From NCBI GenBank assembly GCA_009760855.2, contig WPIO01000006.1, positions 8,427,001 to 8,491,000 of the forward strand: a DNA stretch of 64,000 nt. Direction: 5' to 3'. The notes beneath the pieces were generated by a model. That model was not told where the DNA came from and searched no databases. It saw nothing but the letters and a program-made list of their open reading frames with translations. Made by a program: the position numbers and the translations under genes. Origin of the DNA: Cristatella mucedo (taxonomy: Eukaryota > Bryozoa > Phylactolaemata > Cristatellidae). Positions 21,718 through 32,538 of the stretch are shown here, one piece after another; within the stretch, counting starts at the first letter, position 1, and each line of letters opens with the position of its first letter.

Positions 21718-22506
21718 AGCACGGCAGAACACGCGCAATGAGAACTAATAGCACAATTTACCAAATTTGACAGCACACGAAAGTCTACATAACGTCGCCT
21801 TTCATCGAAGTTCAAACATGCAAAACCATCAATGCGACTATCGAATCAAAAGACTAGAAATTGTTTTGCAAAAGCTTAGTATACAAGAGGTACCCAACTA
21901 CTGCACAGCGATCAATCGTTTCGTACTACACCCCTTAAATTTCCGAACTGAGATTATATAATCGTAGCAAGTTTGACAAAGCTCACTCGGGCAAGACAAG
22001 CAATCATACATGTCGGGAAGGCCCCGAGAACTGGCCAAAAAGATGGAGTGCATCAACGGCGGTGGCAGCTCAGTGATGAGATAAGCTACCGGTTTAGCTG
22101 GCAGTCATTTCAAGAAGAATGTCTTTGCATGCAAACTCACTGAGATAAGCTTGACTATAGAGGATTCTTTCAAAACTTTGATGAAATAGAGACACGAGGT
22201 GAGTGCTAGAGTGCATTAGAAGGCTCATCAAAAGCGTCAGAAAATAAATGGGGGATACAATTTTGCACAAAACAAAACATAGAAACAGGTACACACAATG
22301 TATGCACAGAATAGAAACCGGTAGATTTACAGGCAATCGAAAGGACAACATGCATTAGGCACTAATTAACACTACCATGTATTACGGTTCTCGACCTAAC
22401 CCTCATGCAAAAAATGCCCAGCGAAGGCATAGGAAAGCATCTCAAACGACAGGTAACCACATGTGAGAATGCAGCACGGCAAGACAACAAGCAAATATGC
22501 CAGGAT

Positions 22507-22764
22507 ATAACAATGATGCAACTAATTTCTGAGCCATTTATAACCCAACTGTAGCCAAATACAGCAACGTTGTAAGCCATATAGGCTGACAAACCAGTCA
22601 CAGCCCGTGTCGTGTGGGTGGAGAGCAAACGTGCAGGCGCATAAACACTGTTTGCTTGGTAGCAAAAGAAGTAGTCCTGGATCACACATATGGGCCTGAT
22701 GGCAATAACCACGAGATGACAATGCCACTGTCCACTTTAGATGCTGCCGTCAGCCCAGAAGGTG
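22507..22764 (-). pseudogene. FN3 pseudo-exon, class B
   Basis: This copy is essentially the same as 14190-14447, including the one-base deletion after CCATATG, the lost acceptor and the missing RTAEA end. The exon was already dead when this segment duplicated. Confidence 0.78.
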
Positions 22765-23089
22765 CACAAAAGTGCTAAGAATAGCCGATCAACTGATAAG
22801 CGACGAATCAAGCAAATTAGCTGCATTTAACATCCGAAAGTGCATGTAGCCTACCCAAGTCACAGATATTAAGCCTCAGGCCAACTCAACACCAAATTAA
22901 TGTCAGTACTACCGAGCCATCACTGACAGCAGCTATCCTACCCAAAAGCAATGCAGGTGCACCAGCAGCTGCCAGTCAAGTGGCCTCGGTGCCAAAACCT
23001 ATCACCACTGGACAGTGCAGTGCAAACACAAAAGCAAACATTCTTAATGACAATACACGACACAAATGGCCAAACTCGATGCCAGGTAC

Positions 23090-23374
23090 CTGCTTCAGCT
23101 GTTCTTGCGAGAATAGCACTCGCAGAGCCATTACCAGCCGATGTATAGCCAAACACAGTAACGTTGTAAACGGTGTAGGGTGATAAATCGTTCACGGCCA
23201 GTGACACGTTAGAGGAGCCGATGCCGAAGCACACTGGTGTGCCACTGTTGTTTGCTTGGTAGCACAAGAAGTAGCCCTGGATCACTCCATATGGGCAAGG
23301 TGGTGGTTGCCATGAGAAAACAATGCCGCTGCTCGTGTTAGATGTTGTCGTCAGACCAACTGGGGCACAAGGCT
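23090..23374 (-). CDS. FN3 domain 12 (class A exon with a class I upstream border)
   Basis: The body is class A (95 codons; CFGIGSSNVSLAVNDLSP; donor G|GTACCT). The acceptor side, gaattgcag|AGCCTTGTGCC, is that of the 32-54 kb exons, where other class A exons have gattgcag|CACCTTGTGCC. The first residues become (Q)PCAPVGL. This exon is the seam between the two arrays and looks like the product of unequal crossing over between a class I and a class A exon. It still splices in phase: the preceding exon ends in C, giving C|AG. All four cysteines are kept, and NNSGT gives an altered sequon. Confidence 0.8.
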
Positions 23375-24292
23375 CTGCAATTCAATCATGGACAATTGTC
23401 CCTCAAGCCTTAACTGCTACACTGTGATGCCCAAAATCCCAAGAACGCAACGGTTGAGACATCACATTGAAGCGTGTTGAGTGAAACTGCACAGCAAAAA
23501 ATTTTCTTAATGTAATGTAATTTATCACCGTCTTTAACTCCACAAAGACTAGAATGCTTAGGCGATGAAGAGTCTTCTATAGCACACTCAAAGCCTAAGC
23601 TGCCTAATGTAAGCTTTGCTTAGATGTACCAGTGTGCTAGCTTCTTTAAAAATACCAGTTCGTGTCAAGCATGAAATGATTGGTCAATGCCACAGAGAGC
23701 CTGTATCTGGCACAAAGGTAAATTGTGTTGAAAATAATTGCCTCTTTCGGTCAAAGTGAAACGTAAGCAATTGAGGAAAACCTTAGAGGGAAGAAAAATA
23801 ATTGTGTTACATATTTGAATTAACTACATAGACCAATGAGCAGCTATTGGCACCCACAGCAGCTCGGGCTTCATGATTTATAATTGTTCAGACTGAGAGA
23901 GTATGTGAAACCTTATCTAAAGAGTACAAACAATCCCAGTGGAGCAGCACAAGATTTTGTATCGCTGACAGCAGTCTGTACAGCCATCTCGCTGGCATGA
24001 CGTACACCAAAAAGCCAGCAGGCGTACAGCGTTAGAGGCTACTTTTACATCAATACAACAGCACAGCAAAACATGCTCGGCATTGCACAAATCAGAGATA
24101 CATTAAATTACATTAGTGGGGAGAATAGCATAGTTCCCAATTGTGGGCGACCACGTATAAATCCCAAAAAAGCTACAACTACTGGTTAGATTAAAACCCC
24201 AATCCGAGGCGAGTCAAGCGAGTAAAGCAAGCAAATTACAGTCAACCGATTCCAGTCACAGTATCTGCATGGCCACACTACGTCCCGCTTAC
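23375..24292 (-). other. Intron, no supported gene
   Basis: This is mostly unique sequence. A weak CR1-like family B tail may lie near 23530-23600 (tctttaactccacaaagac). I see no exon, SINE or L2 fragment. Confidence 0.4.
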
Positions 24293-24443
24293 ATATTTCA
24301 GCCGTTCTTGCAGGAATGTAAACACCTTTGGGAAATTCAATACAACCAGTGATCTTCTTTATCTCATGGTCCAACAACAACACCCACTCCAACTTTTGGC
24401 TCGAAAAGCTTAAGGCAGAAGCTTCCGAAAGGCTGCCAACTCC
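24293..24443 (-). CDS. Orphan exon candidate with FN3-like C-terminus
   Basis: A minus-strand segment open from an acceptor (ctctctatctag) to a strong donor (T|GTAAGC) ends in VYIPARTAEI, very like the ARTAEA end and phase-1 donor of the FN3 exons. The upstream residues (SFSSQKLEWVLLLDHEIKK) do not show the FN3 tyrosine corner. The stretch just upstream (24607-24534, PSVLTGKAGCSTTSSLS) vaguely recalls the start of an FN3 domain but ends in a stop. It is most likely the relic of a diverged FN3 unit, possibly a usable exon. The length, 151 bases, starts in phase 0 and ends in phase 1. Confidence 0.25.
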
Positions 24444-24671
24444 CTAGATAGAGAGATAAAGCAGTGACAAACCGCTCTATAATGCTCAATGTGAAGCAGC
24501 AGCAGCATCAGCACCTTCCAGCCATCCATTAGTGGCTCCCATTAGAAGCTATTTTCGACAGAGAACTCGTTGTGCTACAGCCAGCCTTGCCAGTGAGTAC
24601 ACTCGGTGTCACCACTGACACAAATTTAGAATAATAGCAAAAGTTGCTATAAAAAAAACTACCTTTGAGAT

Positions 24672-24836
24672 CCACACACACACACACGCACGCACGTGTA
24701 CACACACACACACACACGCGCACACACACACACACACACACATACACAAACAACCACACATACAGACACGTACACAAAGCACATGCATGACACACAGACA
24801 CACACATATACAAACAAACAAACACAAACAAACACA

Positions 24837-24871
<35 letters not shown>
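24672..24871. repeat. CA/GT microsatellite tract, compound
   Basis: About 200 bases are dominated by (CA)n, broken by short variants (CG, AAAC, TATA). It abuts the 3' end of the minus-strand SINE at 24876, so it may have grown from that element's A/T-rich tail. Long open frames within it are an artefact of the dinucleotide repeat. Confidence 0.95.
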
Positions 24872-24875
<4 letters not shown>

Positions 24876-24877
<2 letters not shown>

Positions 24878-25019
24878 GTAATTCATTTATATAGTGCCCC
24901 AAGAGAACTTAATCTCTATTCAGGTGCTTCACATATGCCTCGGGGCTCGAGCCCACGACCTCAGTCAGACCTTGGTCAGGGGGGATGAGCACCTTAACCG
25001 CTAGACCAAACCAGCTCGG
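24876..25019 (-). mobile_element. tRNA-derived SINE, family 1 (best-preserved copy)
   Basis: On the minus strand the A box is TGGTCTAGCGGTTAAGG and the B box GGGCTCGAGCCCC. These are followed by GGCATATGTGAAGCACCTG, TAGAGATTAAGTTCTCTTGG and TATATAAATGAATTACAT. The 3' segment matches the L2 3' end in this window (TAGAGAGAGATTAAGTTCTC and CAAGTGAATTATT), so the SINE probably borrows the L2 machinery. Confidence 0.82.
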
Positions 25020-25944
25020 CACAATAAGTATGATCGAGTTCAAAGGCCTAAAATTCTGTTATTTCTCCATGAAACATAGATGTCTGTTTATTTTCATTTC
25101 AATAGTTTGATAAAGAAAGAGCTACCAACATGATGCCCCCACCAGCAACCACTTGAGTGGCTGGGAGCCAAGCCGGGTATTTTGCGAAACAGCTGAGTTA
25201 TTAATCCGGTTAATCGACTTAAGATTTTCGACCTTCATGACAGGATTTCGGTCTCGGGCGTTTGCCACCCTGGTCGATCGAGAGAGACATAGACTAGATA
25301 CACCTGCCCATGCATTCAAATCGGTGCATATAGACATACCGATGCTGTACATGCAATCTGCCATCAATGACTAATTTCCAGACAGGCAGAGCTTATCGGA
25401 GAGATATCGCACCCCTTCGGAGCACGGATGAGCTTTGCTTATTGTAGTTTGATAGTCTCCAAAATGAATTATATAGTCTTCAAAATGCACGAATGCGATG
25501 ACACATAGAACACAGAACCGTGATCAAAGAGACGTCTATTCACACGGACACCCTGGCGAGGCAATGCACAACAGCCCAGTATCATTGCCGTAATTCATGG
25601 CCTCTGCAGTCAGTTATGTCAGTAACACTAACTGCCATAAATTGAAAAGGCCCATAAACCAACAGCCATACCACAAACTCTGCTGGGCCATAAATCACTA
25701 TACGCGCTTAGCAAGCTGCAGGGAAAATAACAAGGCAACAAATGATATTGACTCATACACTACAAATACCAGAAATCAGCTGCACTTATATTCCAGCTAA
25801 CCGAGTACACATGCACAGCCGTAAGTGGGCCTCACTGTGTGCAGGAGCTGGTGGCGGGGTTATGGGGCGTGGGCCGGTCTGGTATTGAGCAGATTCTCGG
25901 ACTGCCGAGGCTATTCTCGCAGAATGGCCATAGAGAGAGTGTAA
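25020..25944. other. No supported gene
   Basis: Overlapping open stretches occur on both strands at 25122-25374 but match nothing I recognise, and neither has convincing splice borders. The rest is unique intron sequence between FN3 domains 11 and 12. Confidence 0.4.
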
Positions 25945-26560
25945 TTCCCTTTTGGCTGGGCTGCCAAAGAAAACTATTATGCCACTACAGCGGACTATGA
26001 ATATGGCTGCAAGGCTAATCTTCAAGTCCCAGAGGTTTAAGCACGGTTCTCCTTTGCTGAAAGAGCTAGGATGGTTGCCGGTTGAGCAAAGGATACAGAA
26101 CAAAATTCTTACGCTGACCACAAGGCCTGCCACGGCTTGGCTCCTTTGTACCTAGCTGAACTGCTGCATCAGTTTCAGCCTGTTTGCGCCCTCAGGTCCA
26201 GTGTGGACAGTAAATTAGCTGTCTCATTCTTCCGCTTAAAGACAGTTGGCGACAGAAGCTTTAGCTCTGCAGGTCCTAGACTGTGGAACTCGCTTCCACA
26301 ATTCCTACGCAACGACAACTAATCTCCTACTGCCGGCTATGGCATATCCTTTTCAGCGGTCCCGAGCTGCTACTTCTATGCTACTCACTACCTCAACTTC
26401 TCTCCTGACTCTGCTATGCTTCCCACTTTCTCTTTGTTTCGTGAGACGAAGTCTGTTGGGTACCGAATGCGTACCGAAAGCCGCTTAGGCTGTGAGTGCG
26501 CTATATAAATCTCTCCTGCATAACACCCTGATGGTCTTTATGACTTTGTGGAGTTACAGA
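25945..26560 (+). mobile_element. CR1/L2-like element, family B, 3' end
   Basis: The RT C-terminal region reads LLAGLPKKTIMPLQRTMNMA, RLIFKSQRFKHGSPLLKELG, WLPVEQRIQNKILTLT, then after a frameshift APLYLAELLHQFQPVCALRS and VGDRSFSSAGPRLWNSLPQF. The 3' UTR ends with ATGACTTTGTGGAGTTACAG. This is the most readable copy of the family whose 3' tail truncates the class C exons, so it is the reference for that tail. Confidence 0.8.
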
Positions 26561-26625
26561 CAGAGATACATTACGTAACCGGTCGTCTTAAACATTCTAG
26601 TGCTACCTCTGGGCAGCACCACGAA

Positions 26626-26808
26626 AGAAAACATGCTGACCCTGTGCATGTCACCCCTAACCATATTATTCATTTTGTTTGTTTTTCAAGCACGATTTTA
26701 CTTACCATTCAATTGCATTTCACTTTGCAGCAAATGTAAAGCACCTAGAGAGAGATTAAATTATCTGAGGGTGCTTTATCAAGTGAATTATTATTATTAT
26801 TATTATTA
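26626..26808 (+). mobile_element. L2 3' UTR fragment
   Basis: Non-coding 3' end of the L2 family: CATGCTGACCCTGTGCATGT, the AGAGAGATTAAATTATCTGA stem region and an (ATT)n tail at about 26789-26806. It is truncated to under 200 bases. A 12-G run follows at 26856-26867, outside the element. Confidence 0.8.
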
Positions 26809-27449
26809 AAACCAATCCTAAATAGGGACAACTACTATTCCATCCATCAAGCATCGGGGGGGGGGGGCATCTGTTCAGGAATCTTGACCCAGAAGCAACT
26901 TGCAACCAATGTCCCCTTTGCATTGGTCTGCCGGAATGTCAAGGTCGTGTCTTGAGTGGTTCCTAGTTCCTGCAGCTGGTTAGACACTCTCTAGACAGAT
27001 GCCGCAAGCAGCTACACTGGCTGGCAACTTCTTCTTCTAGACCTGTTTTTAAGCTAGAAAGCAAGCAGGTAGTGGCACAAGGCTTCAGCCGTTCGTCAGC
27101 AGTCGAGCAATAGAGAAATGGGGGCTGACAATGTTCTACGCAGTCACTCCAAGGGGATAAGTGGCTGGCCAATGTAGCTCAGGGCTGGTCACAGTGCTAG
27201 AAGAGAGAAGACCCACATGCCTCTACAGAAGGGCACGTGGACCTTCGTGTCCCAACAAATATATCTGCATTTATTCAGCGTGTGCCATAAAGTCCAGAAG
27301 TCTATTAAACTATCAGTCACAATATAATAGTGACTTAAAAAAGAAGACCATCAGAAAGACCCATATGCAAACCTGGACATCATTTGAAGAACATACTGCA
27401 CAGAAAAAGCAACTGGCTTGCTTTGCCCAAGGCTGCACTTATATCTAAC
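26809..27449. other. Intron, diverged class I unit sequence
   Basis: 27240-27445 aligns with 51730-51905 in the unit upstream of domain 3 (shared blocks GCAAACCTGGACATC and CTTTGCCCAAG), so it is old array sequence. I cannot assign 26870-27240. No exon is seen. Confidence 0.45.
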
Positions 27450-27898
27450 TGTGGAAGAACACGACGCTTGCAGCCTGCTTGAGCACTGGGCGGAGACCTT
27501 GCAAGGGCTCTCTCTCAGAGCTGCCTACGCAGCAGCAGCAAGCTCACGACCGGTGGATGGGCAGACGATGACTCAGCGGCAGTCCTGCCCAAATCCATGC
27601 ATTGGCGGCATCTGTGGGTACATCAACCTACCACAAACTGCCGCCAGCCGTCGGGTGGGTTCGGAACGAACAATGGCCCGACAGTGCAAAAAACAACGCA
27701 TGCATGGAATATAAGGGTTGCCGGAGGAGTACAACAGGAGGGGAGGGAGAGATCCCTCGATGCCGGCAGCCGTCTAGTGTGTGTAGACAGGGCTTGGCTG
27801 GCATTACGTGTAATAAAGGTTTTGGTGCTGGAGCCAGCAGACTTGTTGCTTGGTCGCACTACCCAGCCCGACGACAGGTCGTGCGGAGGGCTGTCACA
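27450..27898 (+). mobile_element. Possible solo LTR (449 bases)
   Basis: The segment starts TGTGGAAGAAC and ends GGCTGTCACA, giving TG...CA ends with TGTG/CACA inverted. It is flanked by CTAAC on the left and CCAAC on the right, a one-mismatch 5-base duplication. The paralogous sequence at 51.9 kb continues from its left flank to its right flank without it. A TATA-like ggaatataagg near 27706 and an AATAAA near 27813 fit promoter and polyadenylation sites of a plus-strand LTR. It is more GC-rich than the flanks. There is no coding capacity. Confidence 0.5.
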
Positions 27899-30800
27899 CC
27901 AACCCACATGTCATTTCTGAGTATAATCAGACGAACAACACAAGCTCCCTCAATCCTACAGAGCCACCTACTGAGCAAGGCAATCCAGCAAACAGGGAGA
28001 CACTATTTAGCGCTCTAAAATACAACTGCCTTAATCATATTCTCGTCATCAAATTGGATGACAGCTATAACTTTTACTGAAAGCTAATCATCGTATTCGA
28101 TGACAGCTATTATTCTTACTAGACTTAATAAAGCTCACCACCAGGCCAGCTATACGTCCAAAGAAATCGCTTTCTGTCGCTTCAAATGTTACTATAACTG
28201 TAGCTCGTTACTAGTTGCATTTGCCTCCTAAATGATTTCTGCTCAATGGCCTCAACTACCTACAACAGGCAAATGGTGATCGGGCTTTATGTTCACATGC
28301 ACTGCTAGTCTAGATATTGCTTAACATTTCTGCCACTCCCTGCACTGGCTCTAAAGGTGTTTTGAGCCACAGGTAAGCACGGATCCTTTGAACTTTGGCT
28401 TTCCCTCCTACCTAGTAAATTTGTCGCTTAGTCATCACATGCACCCTGCATACAAACAGTGAAAAAATCGGTGCAGGCTGCTACCCAGGCTTGGAAATGC
28501 CACGAGATTCTTGCAGCATTCTTTTTAAAGTCGGTCAAAGAATGTTACCTGTATACTTTCGACTGGCCGTCTTAGCATGATGGTTTGAGTCACCAAGCCG
28601 TGGTTAGTGCTTCTCTTGTAGAACGATGCATAGGGCTCGGACCGATACTTAGTTTGCACTTGGTGCTTCCAAATGACCAATCGCAATCGGAGCCCAATTG
28701 CCGTCATGAATGCACTGCTACTCACGCGAAAGTAGAGTGAAAAGCTCAGTATTCAACAATCGATGGCTATTTCCCATCGGCGACTAGCTTGGTTGCCAAT
28801 GCACTCTCGGCTCACCGGCTAGGAGAGACGTCGAAAGCAATAGAACCGAAGCTTGCAATCAATAAATACAGCAAATATCTAGCAGTTACTTGACCACTGA
28901 TGCAATAAGACTTGATTCAACAGGGTATGGGAGAACGATTATCATCTTCGAAGAGGTTGCTTCAGATAGACACTCATTAAGTGCCGATTACTAAACACAC
29001 ACACGGTCAGGCTCACGAAGATGGCCTGGCCAATAGATAACTACCAATGTGAGCAGCAAGATAGGACACACGAAATAGCCAGGTAAGCGCGCACAGCCTT
29101 TCCAATGCAATTTCCCTTTAATCTTCCCGAACCCCAACCCCTGGCGGAATCCTTTACGACATGCAATTAACATTTGCCTGTAAAAAAAAAGGCGGACACC
29201 TTCATCACAAATGCAATGCTACCAAACGACAAGGAATGCAATCCAACCATCAGCTCACAAAGCACGTCAAGACACAACAGCATGACACACGATCGAAGTG
29301 GTTTATGAGAAGTAGCACGTCGACTTAGCACAGCAGAAGCAATGCCACTACCACCGGCCCAACACCGACAGCGATTAGCATGTTTGACAGACATGTAACA
29401 CCACAAGCAGGTACAAGCCAAGCAGCCACCTTGCAACGTACGTATCGTGATAAGGTTCTGACAAAAGGTGTACATTCATTTTATTCAAATATGGTAGTCC
29501 GGTTTCCAGTGGTGATCAGGTTCAAGTTTACATGCGCTGCTAGTCTGGATATTATTTAACATTTCTACTACCCCATGCACTGACCTTAAACAGCAGTTAA
29601 ACACGGATCCTTGATGGTCGCCTTTTCCTCCTGCTTAGTGTTCACGTGTAAGTTGCATACTAGCAGGGAAGGAATCAGTGTGGGCAGCTACAAAGGTTAG
29701 GAACTAACCCAATACTTTCCATACAAAATATGGGTCATGGTTTATAAGGCTAGTCAAATGACAGTACGTGTCTGCTTTTAATTATCTACCTAAGAACAAA
29801 ACGAGGAGGGTCACCAGACCTTGTTTAGAACTTGCCTTGTCGTACTATGCCTAGCATGCAGAACGAAATTAAGTTCACATGAGGTGCTTACAAACGACCG
29901 AACGGTATCCTTGTAATTATCGCCATTAGTATACGTCACAAGGCAGTGCCACTAAAGCATCGTATTACTTGTCATATGTGAGCTGGTAAATTAATTTCTC
30001 TATGTCTGCCAACTTTTGACCGACCAATGTCGATAAGAACGCCATTGGTTTCGGCTGACTGCATAAGCTGCAGACTGCAAAGGGGTAGCCTAGCTTAATT
30101 CGTCACCCGATCCGAGTCTTTGCTGTTGGCACGCATTACAACCTTCATTAAGATGTAAATAGTTTCACACCTATCTATGCAGCCATGTGCTCATGGCTAG
30201 AGTTGCATTTCGGACACATGGTAAGGCTAATCGAGAATGTTAGGCTGTAAGTTTCACCCTGTTTTGCCATCATCCTAGGCAACTGACCGACGAATGGTAC
30301 GTTTCCCAAGTGATTTTATGCATTTTTAATCCATAGACATGCTTTCGAAAAGCTTCGTCTGGTCACTCCACCGTGCATATGCTCTCTTGAAATGGAACTA
30401 TGAAACAAGCAGTACCCTATGACGGCCTGGCACCTCGAGAGTTCTAGCACTCCACTGATAGTATTAGCACACCCACCTTTAACTATGGTTGGCCTGATCG
30501 GCACGGCTAAGGCACACACCACTTAGCAAGGGCTTCTTGATCCCGTTTATTGTTCCAGCCCTTGGCATTTCTTACGAGAGCCCTAAGGCATTTTTCTCCG
30601 GAGAGCCCGGAAGAATGCAACACACAACCGACTCAGCACTGGCATAGTTGGCTGTCACTGCAACCTGAGCGACACTAATCGTCTAACGAAACCAGCAGAG
30701 GCATGCTGAAGTTAAGACTAGCAGCAATAACGCCAACAAGTCGTCAATTATAAGTGGCACGAAGACACACCTGCTCAGCACAGTTTGCAATGCCGGTCGT

Positions 30801-30976
30801 TAACTAAAAGGAATGACTACAAAAAGCAGCAACTCAGCACAATGTCACATTCTTGCAACCTATTCATCGCAAAGCCACAAAAGGCACAAGCCAATCGAAG
30901 CAGGAGAAGACGTTCTATTTAGAAAGAGCCCTAAATTGAAATTACTGAATAATACACTGCACTCAGTGCCACCTAC
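27899..30976 (-). other. Diverged class I units without FN3 exons
   Basis: 28.2-29.47 kb and 29.5-30.1 kb are each alignable with 52.2-53.7 kb (shared blocks such as GGTGCAGGCTG and ACCCAAGCTTGGAACTAACC). The first reaches the segment that precedes an FN3 exon's donor in intact units (CATGTTTGACAGACATGTAA and CAAGCAGGTAC near 29380-29420). The FN3 exon expected near 29.48 kb is absent, and the next unit starts at once. These units therefore lost their exon by deletion. I see no other gene here. Confidence 0.6.
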
Positions 30977-31255
30977 GTGCTTCAGCTGTTCTGGCAACGA
31001 GAGCACTTGCTGAACCGTTCCCAGCTGAAGTAAAGCCAAACACAGTGACGTTGTACAATGTGTAGGGTGACAAACCAGTCACAGCCAGTGTCACGTTAGT
31101 CGTAGTGAGACAGACCGTAGTGCCGCTGCCGTTTGCTTGGTAGCACAAGTAGTATCCCTGGATGAAACCGTTTGCACAAGATGGTGGTGACCACGAGAAG
31201 GCGATGCTGCTGCTCGTGTTTGACGTTGTTGTCAGACCGCCAGGAGCACACGGGG
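30977..31255 (-). CDS. FN3 domain 11 (class I exon, diverged)
   Basis: The exon is 279 bases, 93 codons, phase 1 at both ends, with acceptor aacgttgcag and donor C|GTAGGT. It encodes PCAPGGLTTTSNTSSS, IAFSWSPPSCANGFIQGYYL, CYQANGSGTTVCLTTTNVTL and YTLYNVTVFGFTSAGNGS, ending ARTAEA. It is intermediate between the class A and class I exons (TGLSP as in 53.7 kb). It keeps four cysteines and the Trp. The junction with domain 10 reads C|CC (Pro). Confidence 0.82.
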
Positions 31256-31469
31256 CTGCAACGTTTTCAGTGACACTAGACGGGCTGCACAGCAAGGCCG
31301 GCAGCTAATACAAGGTAAGAAAAGCAAGGGTACACGCATGCAAATCGTCTGCACCCAGCAGAATGGAAATGAAAGAGAATTATTGTCATTTCTCGATGCT
31401 TTTAAGGAAGGAAATTATAGCTGAAAATATACAAATCGCGACGTGAGTTACTGCCTCCTAAACCTGCGT

Positions 31470-31790
31470 CAACGAATGCCAAGCATCTCTGTCTGTAGCA
31501 CCACAATGCCATAAAGACTCTGTGGGTGCTGCACAGGAGTGTTTTTTACTGCACATTCGCAGACTAACTGGCTTTCGGTAAGCGTTCGGCGGCAAACAGA
31601 CTTTATCTCAAACACAAAAGACAAAGTGGGAAGCATAGTAGAGTCAGGAGAGCAGTTGAGGTAGTGTGTAGCCCAAAAGTACAAGCTTAGTACAGCTGAA
31701 GAGAATGAGCCATTGTCGGCGGCAAGAGTGCAGTTGTCGTTGCAGTGGCACTGTGAAACCCAGTTCCACAGTTTGTGCAACTTATCGTAC
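31470..31790 (-). mobile_element. CR1/L2-like family B, 3' fragment
   Basis: On the minus strand this is a frameshifted C-terminus (CGTGFHSATATTTALLP, from the PRLWNSLPQFLRNDN region) plus the 3' UTR with AAAGCCAGTTAGTCTGCGAA and GTCTTTATGGCATTG. No TSD is evident. Confidence 0.7.
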
Positions 31791-32538
31791 AGAGTGGGCT
31801 AATCGTTAAGGTGCTGTCCGGAAGTCGCATGCACGACGGCCAAAAGTAATTTGGTAATTGGGCACACACTGTGAAGTCATGTGTGTTAAAATGCCCAAAC
31901 GCAGCTATTTTCAGATGCATCCCTTCAAGTCAGTAACAAGTCTGAAAATTAAAAATGCACGTACTTGGTTTCAACGAGAAAGCCGGTAGCTTAACTATAG
32001 TGGTCTGGCGCCGACCTCATATAGTGACAGAAAGTGCCGATTATTAAACCGAAAAAGTAAGGTCCCCAAATGCAGTCTTACCTATTAAGTACAACCAATC
32101 ATGCACAAACAAAGGTAATATACACGGACTTAACAGGATAAGCACTCGAAAATTTTCAAATGAGATTGCCCCTTCTCCGAAACACCTACTGGAAACTTTC
32201 ACCTGATGCAATTACCTTAGGCAAATTAACTATGTAGACACCTTCGTGCCAACTGCTATGCCATCAAAGAACGAAAGCAGCTAAGCAAGCACATCATGAC
32301 ACAATTGCACGACACTTGATCTGAGTCGTTCACAAATAAGCAACATATAAGCACTGTCCCTACCACAGGGCCATCACCGAAACCAATAAACACGTCTGAC
32401 AGCCATGCAAATCCACAAGCAAGAACCAGCCAAGCTGCCAGCCACGCAATACCAATCGCTATAGCATGCCAACAACAAGTAAGCAATCATTTCGTTGGCA
32501 ACACACTCAGGCCCCGTGCTTCACTAGATGCCACATAC
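31791..32538 (-). other. Class I unit intron
   Basis: This intron is homologous to the part of each 2.1-2.3 kb unit just downstream of its FN3 exon (for example 34.2-34.75 kb). It is more diverged than the units to the right. No exon is seen. Confidence 0.5.

Larger units (their letters stand above)
21526..23373. repeat. Segmental duplication, right copy
   Basis: This is the partner of 13210-15056. It ends at the start of the class A exon (23374), where the upstream intron switches to the type found at 32-54 kb. The right breakpoint is therefore within or next to the exon's first codons. Confidence 0.83.

Noticed and set aside
24529-24902. Long open frames rich in Cys/Val or Thr/His
   Set aside because: They are translations of the CA/GT microsatellite in various frames.
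25122-25374. Overlapping open frames on both strands
   Set aside because: Neither has a recognisable motif or splice context, and overlap of this size is common by chance at this composition.
27602-28018. Plus-strand 138-codon open frame
   Set aside because: It spans the right border of the candidate solo LTR into unrelated intron and shows no domain.
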